Below are positions 9,060 through 17,640 of a stretch of DNA of 64,000 bases, piece by piece. The translations under genes were made by a program, and so were the position numbers. Every line of letters begins with the position of its first letter. Positions within the stretch are counted from its first letter, which is position 1. Origin of the DNA: Pseudomonadales bacterium (GTDB lineage: Bacteria > Pseudomonadota > Gammaproteobacteria > Pseudomonadales > Pseudohongiellaceae); the NCBI GenBank assembly GCA_023268635.1, contig JALQUB010000064.1:57634-121633 (forward strand), in the 5' to 3' direction. The notes beneath the pieces are model-generated. The model saw only the letters and a list, made by a program, of their open reading frames with translations, made no database searches and was not told where the DNA came from.

Positions 9060-10220
9060 CTAAGGGCGACGCAGCAAGGCATTGGCATAACTTCGCAGCC
9101 AGATTCCGCGTATTTCTTCATCGACCCCCGCCAGACGTTGATCGAATACCGCTTTCTCCGAGGCTGCCTCTCCGCCTGTGGATTCCAATCTCCAACTTGC
9201 CAATAGGCTCTCGGCGTTCATCGCCTCATCTTGGCTGAGCTCATCCCGCTTCAAAAGCTGTTCTAGTGCCAGATAATTAATATCATGCATCCGGTAATTC
9301 GCGAGTATTTGCTGATCTATCTGTTTAGCAATCTCATCCGGATCATCTGAAGTCAGTGTAAGCTCAGAACCGAAAGCTACATGAACCGCTCCCTTGTCCC
9401 CCATCATCCCGGCGACGATTGAACGAATATCAGTCTCATCGTCTTTCTGGTAACCCTGCTCTGTCGCATGCGCGAAGAGCTCCTGAGCCTTCAGGGTGTC
9501 ACAGGCATCATATTGATAGGAGAGCGTCACCGGAACAATGTGCAGACGACCTAGGCTTTCGCTGAGAGGTAATTTCCTATGCGCGATGGCCAACATTTTC
9601 AACAAAGCCGGATCAGTACGATCAATCCCATCTTTGGCGCGCCCTTCTCGCTGCGCGATCCAAACATTATTATCCGTCTCGATGCAATGATGGATATATT
9701 CGGATAACTGCTGCAGCGCGGAGAGTAACTCTCGACCCTTCACCGATCGTCGCACGATGAAACTTTTGTTCAGGCGCATCAGATCAGAGACAAATGGCTT
9801 CTTAAGTAAGTTATCGCCTATCGCTATTTGCAAGGTTTCAAAATTCGCGTGATACAGCATGTAATTCACGAAGGCCGGATCCATTGCTATGTCACGATGA
9901 TTACTGATGAATACATAACTTCGGTGGGGGTCTAATTTATCCAAACCAGAAGACGTAAGCGAGGTCGTCGTTTCTTCGATCATCTTGTCCATATACGTGG
10001 CAATAACATCCTGCATCGCCTTAATCGTTTGGACACCAGCAAGCTGCTTCTGCAAGGTTCTTTTCGCAACATAGCGCGTTAAGAACGGCAGCCAGCGTGA
10101 GAGCTTAGGCGCATTGAACCGTGCAATACTATCCAGCATTTCTCGATTATGGGTGAGTGAATCCAGCACGGACCTAACCTCAGAATCTTGGTAAGGCCTG
10201 ATATCTTGAAACCTATCCAT
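9060..10220 (-). CDS. PlsC-like glycerophospholipid acyltransferase
   Basis: A 386-residue acyltransferase of the PlsC/PlsB superfamily, presumably transferring acyl groups to glycerol-3-phosphate or lysophospholipid at the inner membrane. Motif I reads NHRDIAMDPAF (residues 107-117), with five rather than the usual four residues between His and Asp. Motif II is KSFIVRRSVKGRE, motif III QREGRAKDG and motif IV IVPVTLSY. The extra residue in motif I seems a subfamily trait rather than damage because the rest is intact. No transmembrane helix is obvious. The exact substrate is unknown. Confidence 0.82.
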   Translation of the reverse strand: MDRFQDIRPYQDSEVRSVLDSLTHNREMLDSIARFNAPKLSRWLPFLTRYVAKRTLQKQLAGVQTIKAMQDVIATYMDKMIEETTTSLTSSGLDKLDPHRSYVFISNHRDIAMDPAFVNYMLYHANFETLQIAIGDNLLKKPFVSDLMRLNKSFIVRRSVKGRELLSALQQLSEYIHHCIETDNNVWIAQREGRAKDGIDRTDPALLKMLAIAHRKLPLSESLGRLHIVPVTLSYQYDACDTLKAQELFAHATEQGYQKDDETDIRSIVAGMMGDKGAVHVAFGSELTLTSDDPDEIAKQIDQQILANYRMHDINYLALEQLLKRDELSQDEAMNAESLLASWRLESTGGEAASEKAVFDQRLAGVDEEIRGIWLRSYANALLRRP

Positions 10221-10242
10221 GGGGGAGTATTTCGCCTCGATT

Positions 10243-10269
10243 AACAGAAAGCCTGGCTAGCCATCTGTT
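10243..10269 (-). terminator. hairpin downstream of sbcB, weak terminator candidate
   Basis: An inverted repeat AACAGA...TCTGTT encloses a second perfect palindrome TGGCTAGCCA in the 124-base gap after the sbcB stop. Read on the minus strand it forms a stem of about ten pairs with a small internal loop, but the run of U after it is short. It could terminate sbcB transcription or be chance. Confidence 0.35.
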
Positions 10270-10344
10270 TTATATAGCTATTTTGATTATTATGGCGCAG
10301 TGATTTTACGCGCTTTACGCAAAAAGTCATAGCTCCACGAACCC

Positions 10345-11766
10345 TTAATCCGATTGCGAGATCTCATCAGCATATTGCTGCAATTGCTCCATTAAAGGGC
10401 GAGTCTCCGCTCCGCCGCGGTCTAACAGCTCTTTGAGTCCAGCCTCGAAGTGCTTGCGCGCGTCGTCGCCACACACCTTGGCTCGACAGAACTCACGCCA
10501 ACGTGCGCGCTCATCAGCGGAAAGTGTTGCTGGGTAATTTCTCGCCCTGTAGCGGAACAGCATTTCGCTAAGCCGCTTATCGCGGAAAGGCATATCCAAT
10601 CGCGCCAATTCTTCCGGTGGCGTCTGCCGAACCGTTTGCATCAACTGCTTATCAGAGTCAGAGAAGAAGCCCGAATAAATCATAAAATCTGGATCGGTTT
10701 CCCTACTCTCATCGCGGTCGTTCGCATAGGCTTCACTGACGCTTTGCAAAATGCCGGGAGTCGCTTTCACTTGCTCGTAGTAATCCATCCAATTCGTTCT
10801 CTCGAGCTCATAGGAAGCCGCGACATCATCATCTAATACAGTGACCGGCACAATGATCGGGCATTTATTACTAGCAATCACATGAAGCGGCAATGGCAGC
10901 TCCCCTTCCTTCAATTCACTCTTCTTCTTGTACAGTCGCGACGCCATCTCTTGCGGCGTCAATCCCAACCATTGCTTAGGATCCACTCGCAAATCACAGG
11001 CTATAATCGCATTCGCATTGGTAGGGTGTTGGCATAAAGGCATCACGACAGATAGACAACCCAGACGCGCGGGGAAAATCATAGACACATAAATCACAGG
11101 TTTGTGGTTCACCATGTCTAGTTGCGCACGCACTGCCTGTTTCGACCGCAATCCATAAGCATAGTCGAAAAGACGTGGCTGATTTTTCCGCAATAGCTTC
11201 GCCATCTCGATAGTCGCGATTACATCAGCGAGAGCGTCATGCGCGGCGCCGTGTTCAATCCCATTAGCGACTGTCAATTGATCCAATCTAAAACTACGAG
11301 ATCCGTTTTCACGCAATGGCCAGTTAATCCCATCCGGCCGAACCCCAGCACAGAGTCGAACCACATCAATAAGATCCCATCGAGAATTACCATTTTTATA
11401 TTCCCGCTCATAGGGATCGTAAAAATTCCTATACAGCAGCTGTCTCGTCAGTTCATCGTCAAATCGAATGTTGTTGTAGCCGGCGACACAGGTATTGGGC
11501 TTGGAGAATTCTGCGAGTATCTGTCGGATGAATTCCGCTTCAACGACTCCTTCTTCTGCCGCTTTCTGAGGGGTAATCCCGGTGATATAACAGGCCATAG
11601 GCTCAGGCAGGAAATCTTCACTCGGTTTGCAATACAGCAGCAAAGGCTCACCAATGATATTGAGGTCTTCATCTGTACGGATGCCGGCAAACTGTGCCGC
11701 TCTATCTCGCTTCGCATCCTTGCCGAAGGTCTCGAAATCGTACCAATAGATACTCTTGTCACTCAT
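10345..11766 (-). CDS. sbcB: exodeoxyribonuclease I
   Basis: Exonuclease I, a DnaQ-fold 3'-5' single-strand DNA exonuclease used in mismatch repair and recombination. The start is set at ATG 11766 (MSDKSIYWYDFETFG) because AGGA lies six bases upstream; a farther start at 11868 would add an unrelated 34 residues. The resulting 473 residues match E. coli ExoI (475). Exo I motif is YDFETFG, Exo II is GYNNIRFDDE, and Exo III is HDALADVIATIEMAKLL. The SH3-like and C-terminal helical parts are complete. It is divergent from pyrB with 148 bases between. Confidence 0.95.
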   Translation of the reverse strand: MSDKSIYWYDFETFGKDAKRDRAAQFAGIRTDEDLNIIGEPLLLYCKPSEDFLPEPMACYITGITPQKAAEEGVVEAEFIRQILAEFSKPNTCVAGYNNIRFDDELTRQLLYRNFYDPYEREYKNGNSRWDLIDVVRLCAGVRPDGINWPLRENGSRSFRLDQLTVANGIEHGAAHDALADVIATIEMAKLLRKNQPRLFDYAYGLRSKQAVRAQLDMVNHKPVIYVSMIFPARLGCLSVVMPLCQHPTNANAIIACDLRVDPKQWLGLTPQEMASRLYKKKSELKEGELPLPLHVIASNKCPIIVPVTVLDDDVAASYELERTNWMDYYEQVKATPGILQSVSEAYANDRDESRETDPDFMIYSGFFSDSDKQLMQTVRQTPPEELARLDMPFRDKRLSEMLFRYRARNYPATLSADERARWREFCRAKVCGDDARKHFEAGLKELLDRGGAETRPLMEQLQQYADEISQSD

Positions 11767-11914
11767 CGTCATTCCTATGCTATTCCCAGCCGGTGCGGCG
11801 GTGCCAACAACTGTAGTAGACTTATCGGCGGATTCAGCGAACGCCACAGCATCGTCAAGAATCCACAAAGGGGCAATGTTGCCACAAAGTCACAGAGAAG
11901 GGGTCTCAGGTCAC

Positions 11915-12934
11915 ATGGAATTTCGCGGCAGCCATATCATCAGTGTCACCGAATTCGATCGCGCTGCAATAGAGCGCGTATTTGAAGTCGCCGATTCAAT
12001 GCAGCCCTTCGCCCGTCGTGAACGCAGAACAACGGCACTGGACGGTGCAATCCTCGGCAATATGTTCTTCGAAGCCAGCACACGCACCCGCTTCAGCTTC
12101 GGCTGTGCTTTTAACCTACTTGGCGGCTATGTCCGCGAAACTTCAGATATTAAGACCTCATCCATTTCCAAGGGCGAATCACTCTATGACACCGCAAGAG
12201 TGGTCAGCGGTTACAGTGACATCATCGTGATGCGACACCCTCAAGCGGGCTCGGTAGAAGAGTTTGCGAAGGCCAGCCGCGTGCCGGTTATCAATGGGGG
12301 TGACGGCCCCAATGAACACCCTTCCCAGGCACTGTTAGACTTGTACACAATTAAGAAAGAACTGCGTGCGAATGAGCGCAGCATCGATGGCATGCGTATC
12401 GCCATGGTGGGCGACCTAAAGCACGGTCGGACGGTTCATTCTCTTTCTCAATTACTACTACTCTATCGCGACATCACGTGCACACTCATCTCGCCAGCTG
12501 AGCTCAAAATGCCCGAAGACATCGTGTCGCAATTACGCGCTGCAGGCCACACAGTCATTGAAACAGAAGATATGGAAAGCGGCCTTGCCGACAATGACAC
12601 CGTCTACCTGACTCGCATTCAAGAAGAACGCTTTAGTGACAGACTCGAGGCTAATATCTATCGAGGCAGGTTCAAACTAAACCAGGAAATTTACACTCGG
12701 AATTGTGCGCCCAACACCGTCATCATGCATCCCCTGCCCCGCGACTCTCGTGCTGACGCCAATGAATTGGACAATGATTTGAATCAGCACCCCAATTTGG
12801 CAATTTTCCGTCAAACCGACAACGGCGTAGTGGTCAGGATGGCCCTTTTTGCGCTGATTCTCGATGTGGTAGAGCTGGTAGAAGCGCGAGCAACTAACGT
12901 CCCGTGGTATACCGCAGGTCGATTCGAAAACTAA
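11915..12934 (+). CDS. pyrB: aspartate carbamoyltransferase catalytic subunit
   Basis: Catalyses the committed step of pyrimidine synthesis, carbamoyl phosphate plus aspartate to carbamoylaspartate. ATG 11915 (MEFRGSHIISV) is preferred over an upstream frame from 11756 since the family begins with the HIIS strand. The 339 residues contain the carbamoyl-phosphate loop FEASTRTRFSF, MRHPQ, HPSQALLDLYT, the aspartate-domain GDLKHGRTVHSL and MHPLPR. It resembles the E. coli-type catalytic chain rather than the longer Pseudomonas type; no regulatory pyrI follows. The next gene, an amidase, starts 18 bases after the stop and may be cotranscribed. Confidence 0.94.
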   Translation: MEFRGSHIISVTEFDRAAIERVFEVADSMQPFARRERRTTALDGAILGNMFFEASTRTRFSFGCAFNLLGGYVRETSDIKTSSISKGESLYDTARVVSGYSDIIVMRHPQAGSVEEFAKASRVPVINGGDGPNEHPSQALLDLYTIKKELRANERSIDGMRIAMVGDLKHGRTVHSLSQLLLLYRDITCTLISPAELKMPEDIVSQLRAAGHTVIETEDMESGLADNDTVYLTRIQEERFSDRLEANIYRGRFKLNQEIYTRNCAPNTVIMHPLPRDSRADANELDNDLNQHPNLAIFRQTDNGVVVRMALFALILDVVELVEARATNVPWYTAGRFEN

Positions 12935-12952
12935 TAACAAAGCGAGGCCGAC

Positions 12953-14395
12953 ATGCTCTCAATTGAAGAATACCTCGAAATAGATGCAATAGGTCTCGGC
13001 GAGGGAATTGCGCGCGGCGATTACAGTGCACAAGAAGTCAATCAATGTGCGGTTGAACGAGCAAGGTCGATAAACCCGGCAATCAACGCCATCATCCACG
13101 AAGACTATGAGACAGCTCTGAAACGCGCCTCAACTATCGACTCAAATGCCTCACCTTTGGGTGGTGTACCATTTCTAATCAAAGACCTCAGCCCCGTCGC
13201 CGGCTTGCCTGTAAATTTTGGAAGCGCTCTATTTAAGGACAATGTCGCCGACAAGAATTCACACATCGTGCAACGTTATATCGAAGCTGGTTTGAACATC
13301 TTAGGGAAAACCAATACTCCAGAGTGGGGGCTGACGCTGACAACGGAGCCCACTCTGAACGGCCCTAGTCATAACCCTTGGAACCTCAAATATTCGACAG
13401 GTGGATCGTCTGGCGGTGCCGCTGCTGCAGTTGCCGCCGGCATTGTCCCCGCCGCTCACGCGAGTGATGGCGGTGGTTCTATCCGTATTCCCGCAGCCAA
13501 CTGCGGTCTGTTTGGTCTCAAGCCGAGTCGCGGACTCACGGTTATTGAAGACAGATTAGCTGAATGCTGGAGCGGATTTAGCGTAGGGCATGTTGTGAGC
13601 CAAACCGTGCGGGACAGCGCCGCATTCCTCGACCTCATTATCAATGACAACACCGGACTCTTTGCCAACCCGGCGAAGTCTCTAGCAACGGTGACACCTA
13701 CGAATTTTACCGACGCGCTCATTGAGCCCATCAACAGGCCGCTTAGAATCGCGCTAGTCACCACGCACCCGACAGGTGAAAGCATCGACCAAGAAGTCAT
13801 CGCCGCAGTTCATAAAGCAGGAGCCTTGCTCGAGCAACTTGGCCATCACATAGAAGAGCGGCCACATCCCGCGGACCATGCCACGGCAGGCGCCGCGATG
13901 ACAAAAATCATTGGCGTCCATGTGCTACAAAGCATCAAACCGCGACTCGATCAACTCGGCCTGAGTTTAGATGAGGCTCCCGTTGAACTCTCTACCAAAG
14001 TGATGGCAAAAGGCGGAGCCAAAGTCAGTGCCAGTGATTACATCGAAGCACGCGATCAATTGCATGCTGTTGAAATGCTTATGCATGACTTCCACACCCA
14101 AATCGATGTCATCGTTTCACCCGTGTTAAGCATGACACCTGCACCCTTGGGATGGCTCGACATGAACGCGAACGATGTACAAGACTATGCGAGGAAATTT
14201 CGCGAATACAGCGGATTCACCGCCTTCTACAATGGAAGTGGCGCGCCGAGCATGTCTGTGCCTCTGCACAGCACAGATGCAGGCTTGCCAATTGGGGTAA
14301 TGATGAGCGCGGATTGGGGGCACGATGCATTACTACTCAAACTCGCCGCACAACTGGAGCAGGCCAGCCCCTGGCCTCGCAGAGCCCCCATCTAA
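12953..14395 (+). CDS. amidase-signature hydrolase
   Basis: A 480-residue member of the amidase signature family, hydrolysing amide bonds through a Lys-cisSer-Ser triad. The lysine is K77 (PFLIKDL), the cis-serine is in TGGSSGG (S152/S153), and the nucleophile is S176 in GGGSIRIPA. There is no signal peptide, so it is cytoplasmic. GCGAGG provides a ribosome site. It lacks the features that mark GatA, and no gatB or gatC is nearby, so it is a stand-alone amidase of unknown substrate, possibly linked to nitrogen recovery given its position after pyrB. Confidence 0.85.
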   Translation: MLSIEEYLEIDAIGLGEGIARGDYSAQEVNQCAVERARSINPAINAIIHEDYETALKRASTIDSNASPLGGVPFLIKDLSPVAGLPVNFGSALFKDNVADKNSHIVQRYIEAGLNILGKTNTPEWGLTLTTEPTLNGPSHNPWNLKYSTGGSSGGAAAAVAAGIVPAAHASDGGGSIRIPAANCGLFGLKPSRGLTVIEDRLAECWSGFSVGHVVSQTVRDSAAFLDLIINDNTGLFANPAKSLATVTPTNFTDALIEPINRPLRIALVTTHPTGESIDQEVIAAVHKAGALLEQLGHHIEERPHPADHATAGAAMTKIIGVHVLQSIKPRLDQLGLSLDEAPVELSTKVMAKGGAKVSASDYIEARDQLHAVEMLMHDFHTQIDVIVSPVLSMTPAPLGWLDMNANDVQDYARKFREYSGFTAFYNGSGAPSMSVPLHSTDAGLPIGVMMSADWGHDALLLKLAAQLEQASPWPRRAPI

Positions 14396-14419
14396 AATCA
14401 ATCCGATTTTTAACTCGGT

Positions 14420-15400
14420 TTATGCCCGCCGACCGTGACGCACTGCCGTGATCTCAGCCATGACAGAGATGGCAATTTCCGCAGGGGTTTTACTGCCTAT
14501 CTGATAGCCAATCGGCGCATGTAAGGTATCGATTTCAGCCTCACTTAAACCTAATTGAGGTAGGCGTTCGCGTCTCGCAGCTGATGTTCGTTCGGAGCCC
14601 ATCGCACCGACATAGAATGCGTCTGTCTTTAAAGCCTCCATGAGGGCCATATCATCGACTCGTGGGTCGTGTGCGAGCGCGACCACACCGCTGTAAGAGT
14701 TACTGAAGCGTTCCCTGACGAGATCGTCGGGCAGTCTCGAAGAGACTTCCACACCAGGCACTTCCCAATGGTCTAAATATTTCGGCCTAGGGTCACAAAG
14801 AGTGACGTCGTAATCAAGCGCCAACGCCATCTCTGCCACGTAGCGGGCAACATCTCCTGCGCCGAGTAGAAGCAAACGATATACCGGACTCAATCGATGG
14901 AGCATAGCGCCATCAATCATCTCGACAGCCTGTTTAGCTTGTAAATCATGCTCGTCGATGCTTATTTCGCCACTGCTTAAATCCACACGACGACTCACAC
15001 AGCGATGACTACGAAGAGCCTGCGCGAGCTCCTCAAACACTTTCCTATTAGTCTCGGTATCATCAATATATTCGAGCAAGACATGAAGCTGCCCGCCGCA
15101 GGGCAACTTCAAGCGCGCCTGCTCGGCCTCCGTGACTCCGTATTGGATGACAAATGGCCCACCCTCAGAATCATAACGTGCCTTAAGTGAGCCATCTCGT
15201 AGCTGCTCCAGAAAATCCTCTTCAATGCAGCCACCCGACAATGAACCAATAAGTTCACCTTCTAAGTTACAAGCAAGCATCGCACCCACGGGCCTGGGAG
15301 AGGAGCCCCAGGTTTTTAAAATTGTGCAGACCCAAGATGCTTGGGATTGTGAAAGCCATCGGTCGACACTTTCAATGATGTATTGCTGACTACTACGCAT
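14420..15400 (-). CDS. XdhC/CoxF family protein
   Basis: A 326-residue XdhC-type protein. Members bind and sulphurate molybdenum cofactor before insertion into xanthine-dehydrogenase-like enzymes. The N-terminal XdhC/CoxI domain shows KTWGSSPRPVGAML and GSLSGGCIEEDFL (residues about 28-67). A Rossmann domain follows (LLLLGAGDVARYVAEMA near 190) and ends in the family tail YVGAMGSERTSAARRERL and IGYQIGSKTPAEIAISVMAEI. AGGCGAGG precedes ATG 15400. No molybdenum hydroxylase lies beside it; the MobA-like gene at 2906 may be a distant partner. Confidence 0.87.
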   Translation of the reverse strand: MRSSQQYIIESVDRWLSQSQASWVCTILKTWGSSPRPVGAMLACNLEGELIGSLSGGCIEEDFLEQLRDGSLKARYDSEGGPFVIQYGVTEAEQARLKLPCGGQLHVLLEYIDDTETNRKVFEELAQALRSHRCVSRRVDLSSGEISIDEHDLQAKQAVEMIDGAMLHRLSPVYRLLLLGAGDVARYVAEMALALDYDVTLCDPRPKYLDHWEVPGVEVSSRLPDDLVRERFSNSYSGVVALAHDPRVDDMALMEALKTDAFYVGAMGSERTSAARRERLPQLGLSEAEIDTLHAPIGYQIGSKTPAEIAISVMAEITAVRHGRRA

Positions 15401-15493
15401 ACTGCCTCGCCTGAAGAACTCCGTTTCCTTATCGTTGCACTATACCAGTGAGCAAATCGGAAACAAAACCGCGTCCCAATGAAGGGACTGCTT

Positions 15494-15997
15494 TCAATCC
15501 TGACTCACACTGCCCTCTAATTCGAGCAGCTGACGCTTCGTGGCTAGACCTCCACCGAAGCCAGTCAATTTCCCGCCCGCACCGATAACTCGATGACAAG
15601 GAATGATGACGGGGATTGGGTTTGCACCGTTGGCGGCGCCAACGGCGCGCGACGCTTTGGGACGCCCGATGTAATCAGCGAGTTGCCCGTATGTCCAAGT
15701 CTCACCGAAGGGGATTTCGGTTAACGCTTGCCATACGGCTCGTTGAAACTCTGTACCACGGGGGTTAAGCATAAGCGTGAATTGCTGTCGCTCGCCCGCG
15801 AAATATTCAAGCAATTGCTGACGCGCTTGCACGAAACATGAATCATCCCTCACCCATCCTTCTTCATGTCGACGTTGCATCTTGCCTGCCGGAAAGCCGA
15901 GCAGACACAAGGCCTCTCCGTCACCGGCGAGCAACAGCTCCCCGATCGCCGTCTGTAGATAGTTGTAGCGAGTAACAGCATTCCGTTCATTAATCAT
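15494..15997 (-). CDS. ogt: methylated-DNA-protein cysteine methyltransferase
   Basis: A 167-residue suicide repair protein removing methyl groups from O6-methylguanine and O4-methylthymine. The acceptor is C134 in IPCHRVIGAGG. The helix-turn-helix and arginine finger are in WTYGQLADYIGRPKASRAVGAANGANP. The length and lack of an Ada domain point to Ogt rather than Ada. It is followed 45 bases upstream in coordinates by the convergent-strand partner at 16043-17560, which carries the Ada sensor and AlkA; both are on the minus strand and together make an alkylation-repair pair. Confidence 0.93.
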   Translation of the reverse strand: MINERNAVTRYNYLQTAIGELLLAGDGEALCLLGFPAGKMQRRHEEGWVRDDSCFVQARQQLLEYFAGERQQFTLMLNPRGTEFQRAVWQALTEIPFGETWTYGQLADYIGRPKASRAVGAANGANPIPVIIPCHRVIGAGGKLTGFGGGLATKRQLLELEGSVSQD

Positions 15998-16042
15998 CGT
16001 CGTCTCTCAATTCAGTGAATTTTAGAGCTATACCCTTCCCAA

Positions 16043-17560
16043 TCATTTCTGCCGCAACTCTGCATATGCTCGCCAGAGTAACAGCACCGCATAAGCTCGC
16101 CACGGCCTCCACGCTTCAGCACGAGTGAGGAGCATTTTCGGTGTGAGTGTTTCACCCGGCTGCGCTGCCGCCCGTAATAAAATTAGATCTGAATGGGGAA
16201 ACGCATCAGGATCCGACAACGCCCGCATCGCGACATATTGCGCAGTCCACTCGCCGATTCCTTTTATCTCGCAGAATTGCTGCACAAAATAATCTAAAGT
16301 TACATGCGGCCCAATTTCTAGCTCCCCATTTTCTAAACGACGCGCCACTTCTCTGATAGCTGACACTCGCGTTTGGATAATCCCCAAATCATCCAAATCC
16401 GCGCTAGCTATGGCTTCAGGCTCGGGGAAAAAATACTCAATGCCTTCCATGTCACAGTCGTATCTTTCCCCCACAGCAGCGGCGACTCGCGCGACCAGCG
16501 TTGAGGCTGCTTTAACACTGACCTGCTGACCCAAGATCGCACGTAGCGCGACCTCAAAACCACTCCAGCATCCTGGCACTCTTGTCCCTGGATACTTCTT
16601 AATAAGCGGAGCAAGTCGACGATCAGCAGACAGGCTTTTCTCAACAATTGTACTGTCTGCACGCAGATCGAAAATTGCCCGCACACGCTCCACAACTCGG
16701 TGAAGCAAGGCCGTGTTGTCTATCCAAACCTTTAAGTCTAATTCATGCCTATCTGTTGAAAATCGAACGACAAAATGCCCCTTCGCCGTCATCCCTCCAG
16801 CCTCACCCATTATTCGAAAACTACGGGCATAGCTTTCTTCAGATACCACCTCAACACCAGGGATCGAGCGATAGGACAGAAATGCCAGCAACGCCCGCCA
16901 ATCGAACGGCGGGCGATAACTCAAGCGCAGCTTAATTGCACCGTCCCCCGTTCCAGCCCCAAGTCGATTGCGAATTTCTCTGGGGCTGCGGCCGTAGCAT
17001 GCCTTTAAAGCCGCATTAAAACGCCGCACACTGCCATAGCCTGCCGCGAAGCACACTTCGGTCAGCGGAAGGTTCGTTTCATCGATAAGCTTCTTCGCAA
17101 ATTGGAGACGCCTCGTCTGCGCGACTTTATTGGGTGCAGCACCCAGATGCTGTAGAAATAAACGTCCCAATTGCCGTTCACCGATATCCAATTGTGAGGC
17201 AAGCTCGCCGAGTGACGCATCATCCAAGTAGCCACGCTCGATAAATTCGAGCGCACGTGTCACCTTCCAAGAGCCAATGCTCCACGCGGGTGTTCCCGGT
17301 GACGATTCTGGACGGCAGCGCAAACAGGGGCGGAAGCCAGCTGCAGCAGCCGATGCCGCCGAGCGATATAGACGAATATTTTCCTGTTTAGGAATCCGCA
17401 CTGGACACACGGGGCGACAATAGATCCCTGTCGTGAGTACGGCAACGAAAAAGCGCCCGTCATAACGAGGGTCGCGCGCCTGGCGCGCTTGCTCGTAAAT
17501 GTCGGGGTCTAGGAGAGAAGATGCCGCAGAGGCTATTTGTGGTTTCATGCCTAGCAGCAT
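16043..17560 (-). CDS. Ada-AlkA fusion: methyl sensor, AraC HTH and 3-methyladenine glycosylase
   Basis: A 505-residue three-part protein. Residues 20-90 are the Ada zinc domain, with C48, C52, C79 and C82 (IYCRPVC and PCLRC) of which the first accepts methyl from phosphotriesters. Residues 100-200 are an AraC-type HTH (TEVCFAAGYGSVRRFNAAL). Residues 210-505 are AlkA: GIGEWTAQYVAMRAL is the HhH motif and D458 (FPHSDLIL) is the catalytic aspartate. It senses alkylation and excises 3-methyladenine, probably regulating itself and ogt downstream. Start may be ATG 17560 or ATG 17548; neither has a strong ribosome site. Confidence 0.92.
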   Translation of the reverse strand: MLLGMKPQIASAASSLLDPDIYEQARQARDPRYDGRFFVAVLTTGIYCRPVCPVRIPKQENIRLYRSAASAAAAGFRPCLRCRPESSPGTPAWSIGSWKVTRALEFIERGYLDDASLGELASQLDIGERQLGRLFLQHLGAAPNKVAQTRRLQFAKKLIDETNLPLTEVCFAAGYGSVRRFNAALKACYGRSPREIRNRLGAGTGDGAIKLRLSYRPPFDWRALLAFLSYRSIPGVEVVSEESYARSFRIMGEAGGMTAKGHFVVRFSTDRHELDLKVWIDNTALLHRVVERVRAIFDLRADSTIVEKSLSADRRLAPLIKKYPGTRVPGCWSGFEVALRAILGQQVSVKAASTLVARVAAAVGERYDCDMEGIEYFFPEPEAIASADLDDLGIIQTRVSAIREVARRLENGELEIGPHVTLDYFVQQFCEIKGIGEWTAQYVAMRALSDPDAFPHSDLILLRAAAQPGETLTPKMLLTRAEAWRPWRAYAVLLLWRAYAELRQK

Positions 17561-17640
17561 AAGCCAGTCACTCGATTGCGACTAGCCATATTCGGACTCT
17601 ATCTCGAGCCGACCTCTATACAGCCGGCATCGAAACGATT

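Noticed and set aside
11239..11985. Long plus-strand open frame opposite sbcB
   Set aside because: Antisense to the well-supported exonuclease I gene, no motif and low-complexity composition; a shadow frame.
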